Position numbers and translations under genes: made by a program. A stretch of 64,000 nt of DNA from Naasia aerilata (GTDB lineage: Bacteria; Actinomycetota; Actinomycetes; Actinomycetales; Microbacteriaceae), in assembly GCF_030296595.1 (NCBI RefSeq), contig NZ_AP027731.1:2418001-2482000 (forward strand). The letters run 5' to 3'. Every line of letters begins with the position of its first letter. Position 1 is the stretch's first letter. Below are positions 38,562-46,858 of the stretch, one piece after another. The notes below the pieces were generated by a model. It saw only the letters and a program-made list of their open reading frames with translations, was not told where the DNA came from and searched no databases.

Positions 38562-39538
38562 ATGTCGATCACCGCCCTTCTGCTCGAATTCCTGATGAAC
38601 CTGCTGCGCGATCCCGCGGCCGCATCCGCCTTCCTCCACGACCCGGAGGGTGCGCTCGACTCGGCCGGCCTCGGCGGGGTGTGCACCGACGACGTGGACG
38701 CGGTGATGCCCGTCATCCTCGACATGGCGCCCGTCGCCGCGATCAGCGGCTCCGTCCTCGGCACCGGCGGCAACTCGGTGGACGGTGGGGATGCGCACAA
38801 CAGCGGACCGGGCGGTGCGGTCGAGGGAACCGGCGGCGACAGCCTTCCCCGGCCGTCCAGGCACTCACCTCCGTCGTCAACAACTTCTCCTACACGAACC
38901 TGGACGACCGGGACACGGTGACGAGCAACGCCGTCACGTCCAACGTCTGGGCCCTCGGCGACGTCCACCAGATCTTCGACAACGACGCGATCGTCGCCTC
39001 CGGCGACGGCTCGGCTGCCGGTGGCCGCGACGCGAGCGTCGACAACTCCGACGACCACTCGACGAATGTTTACGCCGGCGACGACGTGAACATCGGCAAC
39101 ACCGATACCGACATCGACCTGGACAACGCGTTCAACGACAACTCGGACAACTCGACCGACAACTCGGTGGACGTCGACCTCGACAACTCCCTCAACGGAT
39201 CGCTCAACGACAACTCGGACAACAGCGACAACTCGGACAACAGCGACAACTCGGACAACTCCGACAACTCGACCGACGTGGACGTCGACGTCTCCGACTC
39301 GCTCAACGACAACTCGGACAACTCGGACAACTCCGACAACTCGGACAACTCGGACAACTCGACCGACGTGGACGTGGACGCCGACTTCGACGACTCGTTC
39401 AACGACCAGTCCACCGACGTCGCCTTCGACGACCTCGAAGCGGAGTTCACCTCCATCGACGACTCGACCGTCATCGCCCACAACGATGTCGACGTCGAGA
39501 CCGACGGGCACGACCCGCAGTACGACGACCAGATGTAG
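38562..39538 (+). CDS. IniB-like protein with Asp/Asn/Ser repeat domain, one apparent frameshift
   Basis: About 325 residues corrected. The N terminus (MSITALLLEFLMNLLRDPAAASAFLHDPEGALDSAGL) matches the helical IniB N-terminal domain of mycobacteria. The remainder is glycine-, then Asp/Asn/Ser-rich, with runs of NSDNSDNSD and DVDVD between about residues 190 and 275. No signal peptide or membrane helix is seen. The frame breaks at 38847-38850; an extra C restores SLPPAVQALTSVVNNFSYTN. The ATG has AAGGAG upstream. A strong hairpin follows, before the first dynamin gene. Confidence 0.82.
39139..39363 (+). repeat. 9-bp tandem repeats (GACAACTCG) inside the IniB-like gene
   Basis: Two clusters of imperfect GACAACTCG/GACAACAGC/GACAACTCC units encode (DNS)n blocks. 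The units remain in frame. They differ mostly by synonymous changes, which argues for selection on the peptide as well as slippage growth. Confidence 0.85.
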
Positions 39539-39596
39539 CACCCGGCCGCCACCCGAGAAGAAAAGGGGAGAAGGCGACCCGACGCCGAATCCCCCA

Positions 39597-39630
39597 GGCC
39601 GAGCAGGAAGCTCCCGCTTCCTGCTCGGCC
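39597..39630 (+). terminator. Strong hairpin between the IniB-like and first dynamin genes
   Basis: A perfect 15-bp stem (39597-39611 with 39616-39630; left arm GGCCGAGCAGGAAGC) with a 4-nt loop, followed by TTCGTCTGT. It starts 59 bases after the iniB-like stop and ends 49 bases before the dynamin gene start. It could be a partial terminator or attenuator inside the operon. Confidence 0.8.
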
Positions 39631-39678
39631 TTCGTCTGTGCATGATGGGTGCACGCGAAGGTTGTCGAAGGAGACGCC

Positions 39679-41504
39679 GTGGCCGACCTGGTGGGACTGA
39701 TCGAGCAGGGCATCGAGCTCGCCCGCGTCGCAGCCCGCCCCGACCTGCAGCACCGCCTGGAGCAGACGCGCGAGCGGCTGCGTGATCCCGACATCCGCGT
39801 GATCGTCGTGGGGGAGTTCAAGCAGGGCAAGAGCCAGCTCATCAACGCGCTGGTCGGCTCGCCCGTGTGTCCGGTCGACGACGACATCGCGACCTCCGTG
39901 CCGACCGTGGTCCGCTACGGCGAGCAGCCGTCCGCGGTCGTCGTCGCCCCTCGCCCCGGCACGGGCGGCGCGGAGGGCGAGCCCGTGCTCGAGCGCCGGC
40001 CGCTCGCCCTCGACGAGCTGGTCGACGCCGTGTCGGAGAAGGGGAACCCGGGCAACGCCAAGGGCCTGGTCGCCGCCGAGGTGTTCCTGCCGCGCAAGGT
40101 GCTCTCCGGCGGCTTGGCGGTCGTCGACTCGCCCGGGGTCGGCGGGCTCGAGTCGGCGCACTCCCTGACCACGCTGACGGCACTGCCCACCGCGGACGCG
40201 ATGCTCCTCGTGTCCGACGCGTCGCAGGAGTACACGGAGCCGGAGCTGCAGTTCCTTCGCCAGGCGCTCCGGATGTGCCCCAACGTCGCTGCGGTGCTGA
40301 CGAAGACGGACCTGTACCCGGCTTGGCGCGAGATCCAGTCCATCGACCGCGGCCACCTCGACTCGGTGACCCCCGGGATCCCGATGTTCCCGGTCTCCTC
40401 CGAGCTGCGCCTGCAGGCCGGCCGGTTCGGCGACGCGGAGCTCAACACGGAGTCTGGATTCCCCGACCTCGTCGCCTACCTGCGCCGCCGCATCCTGGGC
40501 GAGGCGGAGGCGGTTCAGCGCCGCTCCGTGGCGGCCGATCTGCGGTCGGTGACCGAGCACCTGGCCCTCGCCCTGCAGGCCGAGCTGAGCGCACTCGTGA
40601 ATCCCGACGGCACGCCCCAGGTCGTCGCCGAGCTGGAGGCGGCGCGCGAGCGGACCGACGAGCTGCGGCGGCGGTCCTCCCGATGGCAGGTGACCCTCAA
40701 CGACGGGGTGAGCGACCTCATCTCGGACATGGAGCACGACCTCCGCGACCGGATGCGCAGCATCCAGCGCGATGCGGACGAGGCGATCGACGGGGAGACC
40801 CGGGCCCGGTCTGGGATCAGCTGATGGACTGGCTCGAGCAGCGCGTCACCGCCGCGGTGTCCGACACGTTCGTGTGGACCGACGAGCGAGCGCGATGGCT
40901 GTCCGCGCGGGTCGCCGAGCACTTCGATCAGGGCGACGTGCCGCTGCCCACCATCCGCGTCGACAGCATCGATCACGTGCTGGATCCGGTCGAGCCGGTG
41001 CCGGCGCTCGATCTCGGCGAGGTCGGCGGGATGCAGCGGGTGGTGATCGGCATGCGGGGGTCGTACGGCGGCATCCTCATGGTCGGTCTCGTCACGGGGC
41101 TGCTCGGTCTGAGCCTGATCAACCCGTTCTCGGTCGCCGCGGGCGCCCTTCTCGGCCGGAAGGCCTACCGGGACGATCGGGAGGCGCGGCTGCTCAAGCG
41201 CCAGGCGGAGGCCAAGGCGCTCGTGCACAAACAGGTGGACGAGGTCGTCTTCCAGGTGGGCAAGCAGCTGAAGGACCGGCTCCGTCTGGTTCAGCGCGGC
41301 ATTCGGGACCACTTCACGGACATCGCGGACGAGCACCACCGCTCGCTGGGCGCGTCGGTGCTCGCGGCGCAGAAGGCGGCGAACATGTTCGCGGCCGAGC
41401 GCGAGCAGCGCACCAAGGAGATCCGCGCCGAGCTGCGCCGCGTGGAGGCGCTGCGCAAGCAGGCGCCTGCCGAGGACGCGGCGCCGGTTCCGGCGGCGAC
41501 GTGA
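39679..41504 (+). CDS. Dynamin-like GTPase 1 (IniA-like), one apparent frameshift
   Basis: About 608 residues corrected. The G1 P-loop is VVGEFKQGKSQLINALVG, the G2 threonines are in DDIATSVPTVV, G3 is VVDSPGVGG, and G4 is VLTKTDLY. A helical stalk follows, with a paired hydrophobic membrane segment (YGGILMVGLVTGLLGLSLINPFSVAAGALLG) that could insert into or tether membranes. The tail is coiled-coil (AAEREQRTKEIRAELRRVEAL). The frame breaks at 40792-40795. The GTG start has GAAGGAGA upstream. Mycobacterial IniA mediates membrane fission and drug-stress tolerance. The next GTPase start overlaps its stop (GTGA). Confidence 0.9.
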
Positions 41505-43030
41505 CCGGGACGGCGCCCGGGCTCCCCGTGGCGGCGGCGCTGGGCCTGATCACGGCGGCGCTCGAGGTGTACGGCGACGACCCTCCCGCCCGCTCGGCGC
41601 TGGTCGGCTACCGGACCCGCCTCGAGGAGCCCCTCCGCGTCGCGATCGCCGGCATGGTCAAGGCCGGCAAGTCGACGCTCCTCAACGCCATCATCGGCGA
41701 GGAGATCGCGCCGACGGATGCGGGAGAGTGCACGCGCGTCGTCACCTGGTACCGGCACGGCATCACGCCGCGCGTGACGCTCCACCGACGGGACGGATCG
41801 TCGCTGCCCCTGCCGGTCACCCGTGGGCAGGGCCGTCTGGTCCTCGACCTCGCCGGGACGCCTGCCGAGGACGTCGACCGGCTCGTCGTGGAGTGGCCCT
41901 CCGCGCGGCTCGGATCCCTCACCCTGATTGACACCCCGGGAATCGCCTCGGTCTCGGGCGCCACCTCCGCTCGATCGCTCGACTTCCTCACGCCGGAGGA
42001 CGCGCCGTCGCAGGCGGACGCCGTCGTGTACCTGCTCCGTCACCTGCACGCGGCGGACCTCACCTTCCTCGAGGCCTTCCGCGACACGGGCGTCGGGCGC
42101 TCCGGCACGGTCAACGCGCTCGCCGTCCTGTCCCGGGCGGACGAGATCGGAGCCGGCCGCATCGACGCCCTGATGTCGGCGCGCAACGTCGCCGAGCGCT
42201 ACCGGCGGGACGGGAGCCTCCGCGCCCTCGCCCTGGGGGTGCAGCCCGTCGCCGGCCTGCTCGCGCAGAGCGCGCGGACCCTGCGCGAGTCGGAGTTCAG
42301 TGCCTTCGCCCAGCTCGCCGCGCTCGACCGGGACGCGCGCGAGCGCCTCCTCGTCTCCGCCGACCGGTTCGTCCGCCCGACGGACCAGGTGGAGGTGAGT
42401 CCCGAGCTGCGGCGGTCGCTCCTCGCCCGCTTCGGGCTGTTCGGCATCCGGCTGGCCTGCGTCCTCGTCCGCAGCGGGGTGCCGGACTCGAGCGCGCTCT
42501 CGGCGGAGCTCACCCGGCACAGCGGCCTCGACCCCCTGCTGCGTTCGCTGGCGGATCAGTTCCAAGCCCGGGCGGACCAGCTGAAGGCCCGTACGGCGCT
42601 GATCGGGGTCGAGACGCTCGTGCGGGAGCAGCCGCGAGCGGGCGCCGAAAGGCTGTCGGCGATGCTGGAGCGGATCCAGGCCGGTGCGCACGAGTTCGCG
42701 GAGCTGCGGCTGCTCTCCGAGGCGCGGACGGCGGGCATCGGACTGTCCCGAGAGCGCGCCGAGGAGGCGGAGCGGCTGATCGGCGGCGCGGGCTCCGCCC
42801 CGGCCGCCCGCGTGGGACTGCCGGAGGACGCACCCGCCGGGGAGATCGAGGCCGCGGCCGTCGCAGCGCTGCGCCGCTGGCGGACGCTGGCCGAGAACCC
42901 GCTGACCGCGCGCGCCGTCGCAGAGGTCTGCAGGATCGTCGCCCGCAGCTGCGAGGGGATCATCGCCGGCGTCCGCTCAGGCGGCCCCGAGCCCGTCCTG
43001 CTCGCGGCGCCGGGCGCGACGACCCCGTAG
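41501..43030 (+). CDS. Dynamin-like GTPase 2 (IniC-like)
   Basis: A 509-residue GTPase with G1 IAGMVKAGKSTLLNAIIGEE, G2 region DAGECTRVVTWY, G3 LIDTPGIASVSG and G4 VLSRADEIGAG. A mostly helical C-terminal stalk follows, without the hydrophobic paddle seen in the partner. Bacterial dynamins often work as such unequal pairs. The GTG start overlaps the partner's stop, so roughly matched synthesis is likely. The last 54 bases overlap the 3' end of a convergent gene. The frame is intact. Confidence 0.9.
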   Translation: MTGTAPGLPVAAALGLITAALEVYGDDPPARSALVGYRTRLEEPLRVAIAGMVKAGKSTLLNAIIGEEIAPTDAGECTRVVTWYRHGITPRVTLHRRDGSSLPLPVTRGQGRLVLDLAGTPAEDVDRLVVEWPSARLGSLTLIDTPGIASVSGATSARSLDFLTPEDAPSQADAVVYLLRHLHAADLTFLEAFRDTGVGRSGTVNALAVLSRADEIGAGRIDALMSARNVAERYRRDGSLRALALGVQPVAGLLAQSARTLRESEFSAFAQLAALDRDARERLLVSADRFVRPTDQVEVSPELRRSLLARFGLFGIRLACVLVRSGVPDSSALSAELTRHSGLDPLLRSLADQFQARADQLKARTALIGVETLVREQPRAGAERLSAMLERIQAGAHEFAELRLLSEARTAGIGLSRERAEEAERLIGGAGSAPAARVGLPEDAPAGEIEAAAVAALRRWRTLAENPLTARAVAEVCRIVARSCEGIIAGVRSGGPEPVLLAAPGATTP

Positions 43031-43642
43031 GGAGGCCGCCGCGAGCGCCGCCGCCCCCAGCACGAGCTGCGCGCCGAGCAGCCAGCGGAACGCCACCGCC
43101 CCCTCGGCGAGGGCGACGAACGCCTCGCCGACGAGAGCGACCGTCCCATGCACGACGAGCACGAGCAGCAGCACCCAGCGGACCCCCGCGCGCCGCTCGG
43201 CGGGACCCCGGAGCAGGATCTCGGCCACGGTGAACACCGCGAGGGCCGCGAGTGCTCCCCAGAACGCGACCGTCGCGGCGGTGTCGACGGTCGACGCGTC
43301 GTAGCCCGGCTCCGCGTCCGAGACGAACCCGCGGAGGAGCTCGAACTGGCGGCTGCGGCGCAGGAACGCGATTGCGAGCAGCAGGACGCCCGCCACGAAG
43401 CTGAGGCCCCAGAGGATCCGGGAGAGCCGCAGGACCCGGTCCGGCTTCGGGGTGGCCGGAACGGGGGCGGGGGTCCGGTCCGACATCGGGGGACGCGGGG
43501 GAGGAGGGGGTACGTCGGACAGTCGGCGTGCGGGGAGCGGGACGCCGGTCGCCGGTACGCCGTTCCCCGGTGCGCCGGGAGCCGGCGGACCGGACGCCGC
43601 GGGCACGCTGGACGGCCCGCTCGTTCCAGGCAGCTCCGCCAT
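42977..43642 (-). CDS. Membrane protein with proline-rich N terminus, unknown function
   Basis: A 221-residue protein. About 68 residues of Pro/Gly-rich cytoplasmic region precede four membrane helices (LSFVAGVLLLAIAFLRR, TVAFWGALAALAVFTVAEILL, WVLLLVLVVHGTVALVGEAFVAL and WLLGAQLVLGAAALAAASL). It ends in a basic tail. It is convergent with the IniC-like gene and shares 54 bp with it. Not recognised. Confidence 0.72.
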   Translation of the reverse strand: MAELPGTSGPSSVPAASGPPAPGAPGNGVPATGVPLPARRLSDVPPPPPRPPMSDRTPAPVPATPKPDRVLRLSRILWGLSFVAGVLLLAIAFLRRSRQFELLRGFVSDAEPGYDASTVDTAATVAFWGALAALAVFTVAEILLRGPAERRAGVRWVLLLVLVVHGTVALVGEAFVALAEGAVAFRWLLGAQLVLGAAALAAASLRGRRARRREQDGLGAA

Positions 43643-43674
43643 ATCGACAACCTATCCGCTCGGGGCCCAGGGGG

Positions 43675-44322
43675 TCAGGAGTGCTGCTCGCCCGCCTCCT
43701 GACGGCGCACGCCGTAGACGGCCGCCTGGGTCCGCCGCTCGAGCCCCAGCTTGTCGAGCAGCCCGGACACGTAGTTCTTCACGGTCTTCTCCGCCAGCTG
43801 GAGCTTCTCGCCGATCTGACGATTGGTCATCCCGTCGGCGATGAGCGCCAGGATCTGGCGCTCCCGCAGGGTGAGCTCGACCTCCTCGGAGCCCGCGGCG
43901 ACGGGCAGCGGCAGCCGGCTCAGCGCGCGCCTGCGGATGTCCTCGCGGATCAGCTGCTCTCCCGCAGCGACTCGCCGAAGCGCCGTCACCAGGCCGGCTC
44001 CACGGATGTCCTTCAGCAGCCAGCCCTGCGCGCCGGCGAGGATCGCCGCCTCCTGCGCCGACTCGTCCTCGAAGGCCGTGAGGATCAGGCAGGGGATGGT
44101 CGGGTGCTGGGAGCGGATCTCGCGGCACGCGTCGATGCCCGTCCCGTCGGGCAGGCGCACGTCGAGGACGACCACGTCCGGCACCGTGGCGTGCACGCGG
44201 GCGACCGCTGAGCGGACCGTCCCCGCCTCGCCGACGACCGTCATGTCGTCCTCACGCTCGATGACGTCGCCGATGCCGCGGCGCACCAGCTCGTGGTCGT
44301 CCACGAGGAACACCCGGATCAC
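43675..44322 (-). CDS. DosR/DevR-like NarL-family response regulator
   Basis: A 215-residue regulator. The receiver domain has VFLVDDHELVRRG, the phosphorylated Asp in VVVLDVRLPDGTG, LILTAFEDE and LLKDIRGA. The LuxR-type helix-turn-helix is LTLRERQILALIADGMTNRQIGEKLQLAEKTVKNYVSGLLDKLG, ending LERRTQAAVYG. The DNA-contact residues of mycobacterial DosR (Lys/Lys/Asn in AEKTVKNYVS) are conserved. The GTG start overlaps the kinase stop (GTGA). In mycobacteria DosR turns on the hypoxia/NO dormancy regulon; the same here is an inference. Confidence 0.9.
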   Translation of the reverse strand: MIRVFLVDDHELVRRGIGDVIEREDDMTVVGEAGTVRSAVARVHATVPDVVVLDVRLPDGTGIDACREIRSQHPTIPCLILTAFEDESAQEAAILAGAQGWLLKDIRGAGLVTALRRVAAGEQLIREDIRRRALSRLPLPVAAGSEEVELTLRERQILALIADGMTNRQIGEKLQLAEKTVKNYVSGLLDKLGLERRTQAAVYGVRRQEAGEQHS

Positions 44323-46025
44323 GATGCGGCCTTGCGTGGTGGTGTCGGCACCCGCCATTCCAGCACCGCGCCCTGCTTCTCCCCGGGGCGCAGCACGCTG
44401 GCGCCGCCCCACCCGCGCGCGCGAGCCTGCAGATTCGCCGTCCCGCTTGCGCGCGCGCTGTCTCCCGGACCCTGTCCGTCGTCCGCCACGATCACCCGAA
44501 CCTCCTTCGCGTCGGCGCTCACACTGACAGCGACGTCCGACGCCCCCGCGTGCCGCGCAGCATTGGACAGTCCCTCCCGCAGGACCGCCTCCAGATCGTC
44601 CACGAGCGCGGGCGGCGCCCACTCGTCCACCGAGCCCTCGAACACGATGCGCGGCGGGACAGGGAAGGCGCCCGCCGCCTCGCCCACCACGTCGAGCAGC
44701 CGGTGCCGCGCCGTCGCTCCGCTCTCGTCGGTGGACAGGGCGAAGACTGACTTGCGGATCTCCGTGATCGCCTCGTCCAGCATGCCGTTGACGGCGTGGA
44801 CGCGGCCCGCCAGCGGCGCGGGCATCGCGTCGACGTCGAGGGAGTGCAGGGAGAGTCCCGCGGCGAAGAGGCGCTGGATGACGTTGTCGTGCAGGTCGCG
44901 CGCGATCCGGCTGCGATCCTCGAGCAGCGCGATGCGCTCCCGCACCCGGCGGGCGTCCCGCAGCTCGAGCGCGACACTCGCGTGGGCGGCGAAGTCGGCC
45001 GCCATGTCGAGGTCCGACTCCTCGAAGCGCCGGGACCGGCTCGGCCGGACGACCACCAGTGCGCCGTACGGTCCGCGTGCCCCCGAGAGCGGGAGCACCA
45101 TCGCCGGACCCGTGAAGAGGTCCTCGTCGCCGGCCACCTGGATGTGGAGGCCGTCGAGGAGCAGCGGCGTGCCGGACTCGATCACGCGGCCGCTCGCTGT
45201 GCCCTCACGCGGGAAGACGCGGCCGGTGTACACCTCGGTCCGATCGCCCCACGCCGCCTCGACGACGAGCGCGTCGGCGGCCGTCTTCCGGATCACGATG
45301 ACCGTCGCCGCCGAGGTCAGGTGCGCCACCGCATCCGCCACCATCAGGAGCGGCTCGTGGACGTCCTCGTCGAGGAGCGCCGCGCTCACCTCGGCCGAGG
45401 CGATCGCCCAGCGCTGGCGCCGCTGCGTCTCGCCGAACAGGCGCGCGTTGTCGATCGCGATGCCCGCGGAGGAGGCGAGCGACAGGAGCAGCTCCTCGTC
45501 CTCCGCCAGGAATCCGCCGCCCGCGATCCGGTCGGTCACGTAGAGGTTGCCGAACGCCTCGCCGCGGACGCGGATCGGCACTCCGAGGAAGCTGTCCATC
45601 GGCGGGTGGTGCGGTGGGAAGCCCGAGAAGCGGGGATCCCGCGTCAGGTGCTCCAGGCGCACGGGGCGGGCGGCGGTCGCGAGCGCGCCCAGGAGCCCGT
45701 GGGCGCCGGGGAGGCTGCCGATGCGCTCCGCCGTCGCCTGATCGACGCCTACCGGTACGAACTCCTCGAGCTCTCCATTGGGTCCGATGACCGCAAGCGC
45801 CCCGTACTTGGCACCCACCAGGTCCACCGCCGACTGCGCGATCCGCATCAGCACGAGCGAGAGGTCGAGGTCCTCTGCGATTGCGCGCGACGCGGCCAGC
45901 AGGTGCCGAAGCCGGCCCTGTGTGGCCAGGACGTGGCCGGCCTTCTCGACGAGTTCCTCGATGGCCCGCTCGAGTTCCGACCGCGGCAGGTCCGGGAACT
46001 GGATCCGATAAGGGTCGACACTCAT
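44319..46025 (-). CDS. DosS/DevS-like GAF-domain histidine kinase
   Basis: A 568-residue cytoplasmic sensor with two GAF domains (about 65-205 and 225-370). A HisKA_3 dimerisation helix follows, with the phosphorylated His in IARDLHDNVIQRLFAAGLSL, then a HATPase (GLSNAARHAGASDVAVSV, VIVADDGQG). GAF-A contains GFPPHHPPMDSFLGVPIRVRGEAFGNLYVTDR minus small changes, closely resembling the heme-binding region of DosS. An O2/NO/redox ligand is therefore likely. I chose ATG 46025, with AGGA upstream. A DosR-like palindrome lies 28 bp before the start, suggesting autoregulation. Confidence 0.9.
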   Translation of the reverse strand: MSVDPYRIQFPDLPRSELERAIEELVEKAGHVLATQGRLRHLLAASRAIAEDLDLSLVLMRIAQSAVDLVGAKYGALAVIGPNGELEEFVPVGVDQATAERIGSLPGAHGLLGALATAARPVRLEHLTRDPRFSGFPPHHPPMDSFLGVPIRVRGEAFGNLYVTDRIAGGGFLAEDEELLLSLASSAGIAIDNARLFGETQRRQRWAIASAEVSAALLDEDVHEPLLMVADAVAHLTSAATVIVIRKTAADALVVEAAWGDRTEVYTGRVFPREGTASGRVIESGTPLLLDGLHIQVAGDEDLFTGPAMVLPLSGARGPYGALVVVRPSRSRRFEESDLDMAADFAAHASVALELRDARRVRERIALLEDRSRIARDLHDNVIQRLFAAGLSLHSLDVDAMPAPLAGRVHAVNGMLDEAITEIRKSVFALSTDESGATARHRLLDVVGEAAGAFPVPPRIVFEGSVDEWAPPALVDDLEAVLREGLSNAARHAGASDVAVSVSADAKEVRVIVADDGQGPGDSARASGTANLQARARGWGGASVLRPGEKQGAVLEWRVPTPPRKAAS

Positions 46026-46354
46026 TGGCTCATTCCTGCAGCCACTGGGAGCGGGACTAACGTCCCGGAATTCCTCGAACGATACCGCTTCGGAGTCGCC
46101 GTTGACCACGTTTCTCTTGAGGTCGCTCGGAACACGGCGCGCCCCGACGGCTCTGGGACCTTCGGCCCTCGCTCGCCTCGTCCGGGGCTCGGAAAGTTGG
46201 GAGTGGCGAACGAAGGATCGTTCCCACACCCGAACCGAAGAGACCATCCCCTGCGGACGAGGACAGCCGGAGCTTCTGCCACCCCTGAGCTTCGTCCGGC
46301 CCATCCGCAGGGGAGGCGGATCGCCCTCTCGGCCGGTGCCGCCCGCCTCTCGGC
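46026..46354 (-). other. Intergenic region upstream of the DosS-like kinase gene
   Basis: A 329-bp stretch between the kinase start and the 3' end of the VOC gene. It holds the DosR-type box and presumably the kinase promoter. I see no credible ORF, RNA or repeat in the remainder. Confidence 0.5.
46053..46066. promoter_or_regulatory. DosR-type palindrome before the kinase gene
   Basis: GGGACTAACGTCCC is a 5+4+5 palindrome matching the core of the mycobacterial DosR box (GGGACT-N2-3-GTCCC). It is 28-41 bp upstream of the DosS-like start, on the promoter side. Confidence 0.65.
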
Positions 46355-46768
46355 TCAGGCTCCTGCTGCGGTCTCGGCCGCCTGTGCCGCTCGTGCCGCG
46401 CGGATCGCGGTGATGTCCTGCAGCGACCAGCCGTTGCCGTCGGGATCGCTGAAGAACACGAAGCGCCCCCACGGCCACTCGACGACACCCCGGGCCTCGA
46501 TCCCGGCCGCCTGCAGCTTCGCGAGCGCCTCGTCGGCATCCGGGATCACGACCTGGATGCCCTCCAGGCTCCCCGGCTCCATGCGCGTCATGCCCTTGTC
46601 GAGCACGATGGAGCACGCGGATCCGGGCGGCGTCAGCTGGACGAAGCGCAGGTTCTCGTCGACGACCTGATCGAAGTCCGCCACGAACCCCAGCTTGTCC
46701 ACGTAGAACTCCTTCGCGCGGTCGATGTCCGACACCGGCACCGCCAGCAGCTCGATCTTCCAGTCCAT
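46355..46768 (-). CDS. VOC-family (glyoxalase/bleomycin resistance-like) protein
   Basis: A 137-residue vicinal-oxygen-chelate protein. The two beta-alpha-beta-beta-beta modules are visible: WKIELLAVPVSDIDRAKEFYVDKLGF ... FVQLTPPGSACSIVLD and GIQVVIPDADEALAKLQAAGIEARG ... GRFVFFSDPDGNGWSLQDI. The AGGAGA before ATG 46768 supports the start. It is divergent from a WYL regulator with 90 bp between, a frequent pairing in which the regulator controls the VOC gene. Enzymatic role unknown. Confidence 0.87.
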   Translation of the reverse strand: MDWKIELLAVPVSDIDRAKEFYVDKLGFVADFDQVVDENLRFVQLTPPGSACSIVLDKGMTRMEPGSLEGIQVVIPDADEALAKLQAAGIEARGVVEWPWGRFVFFSDPDGNGWSLQDITAIRAARAAQAAETAAGA

Positions 46769-46858
46769 TTCGTGTCTCCTCTCCGGGCCTGTTCCCGTGC
46801 ATCCAGCCTTCCGAGGATCGAGGACAGGATCGGTCCGCAATAGGAGGAGAATCGGCGC

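Noticed and set aside
39139-39363. Short regular repeats as CRISPR
   Set aside because: 9-bp units with no spacers, in frame inside the IniB-like coding sequence.
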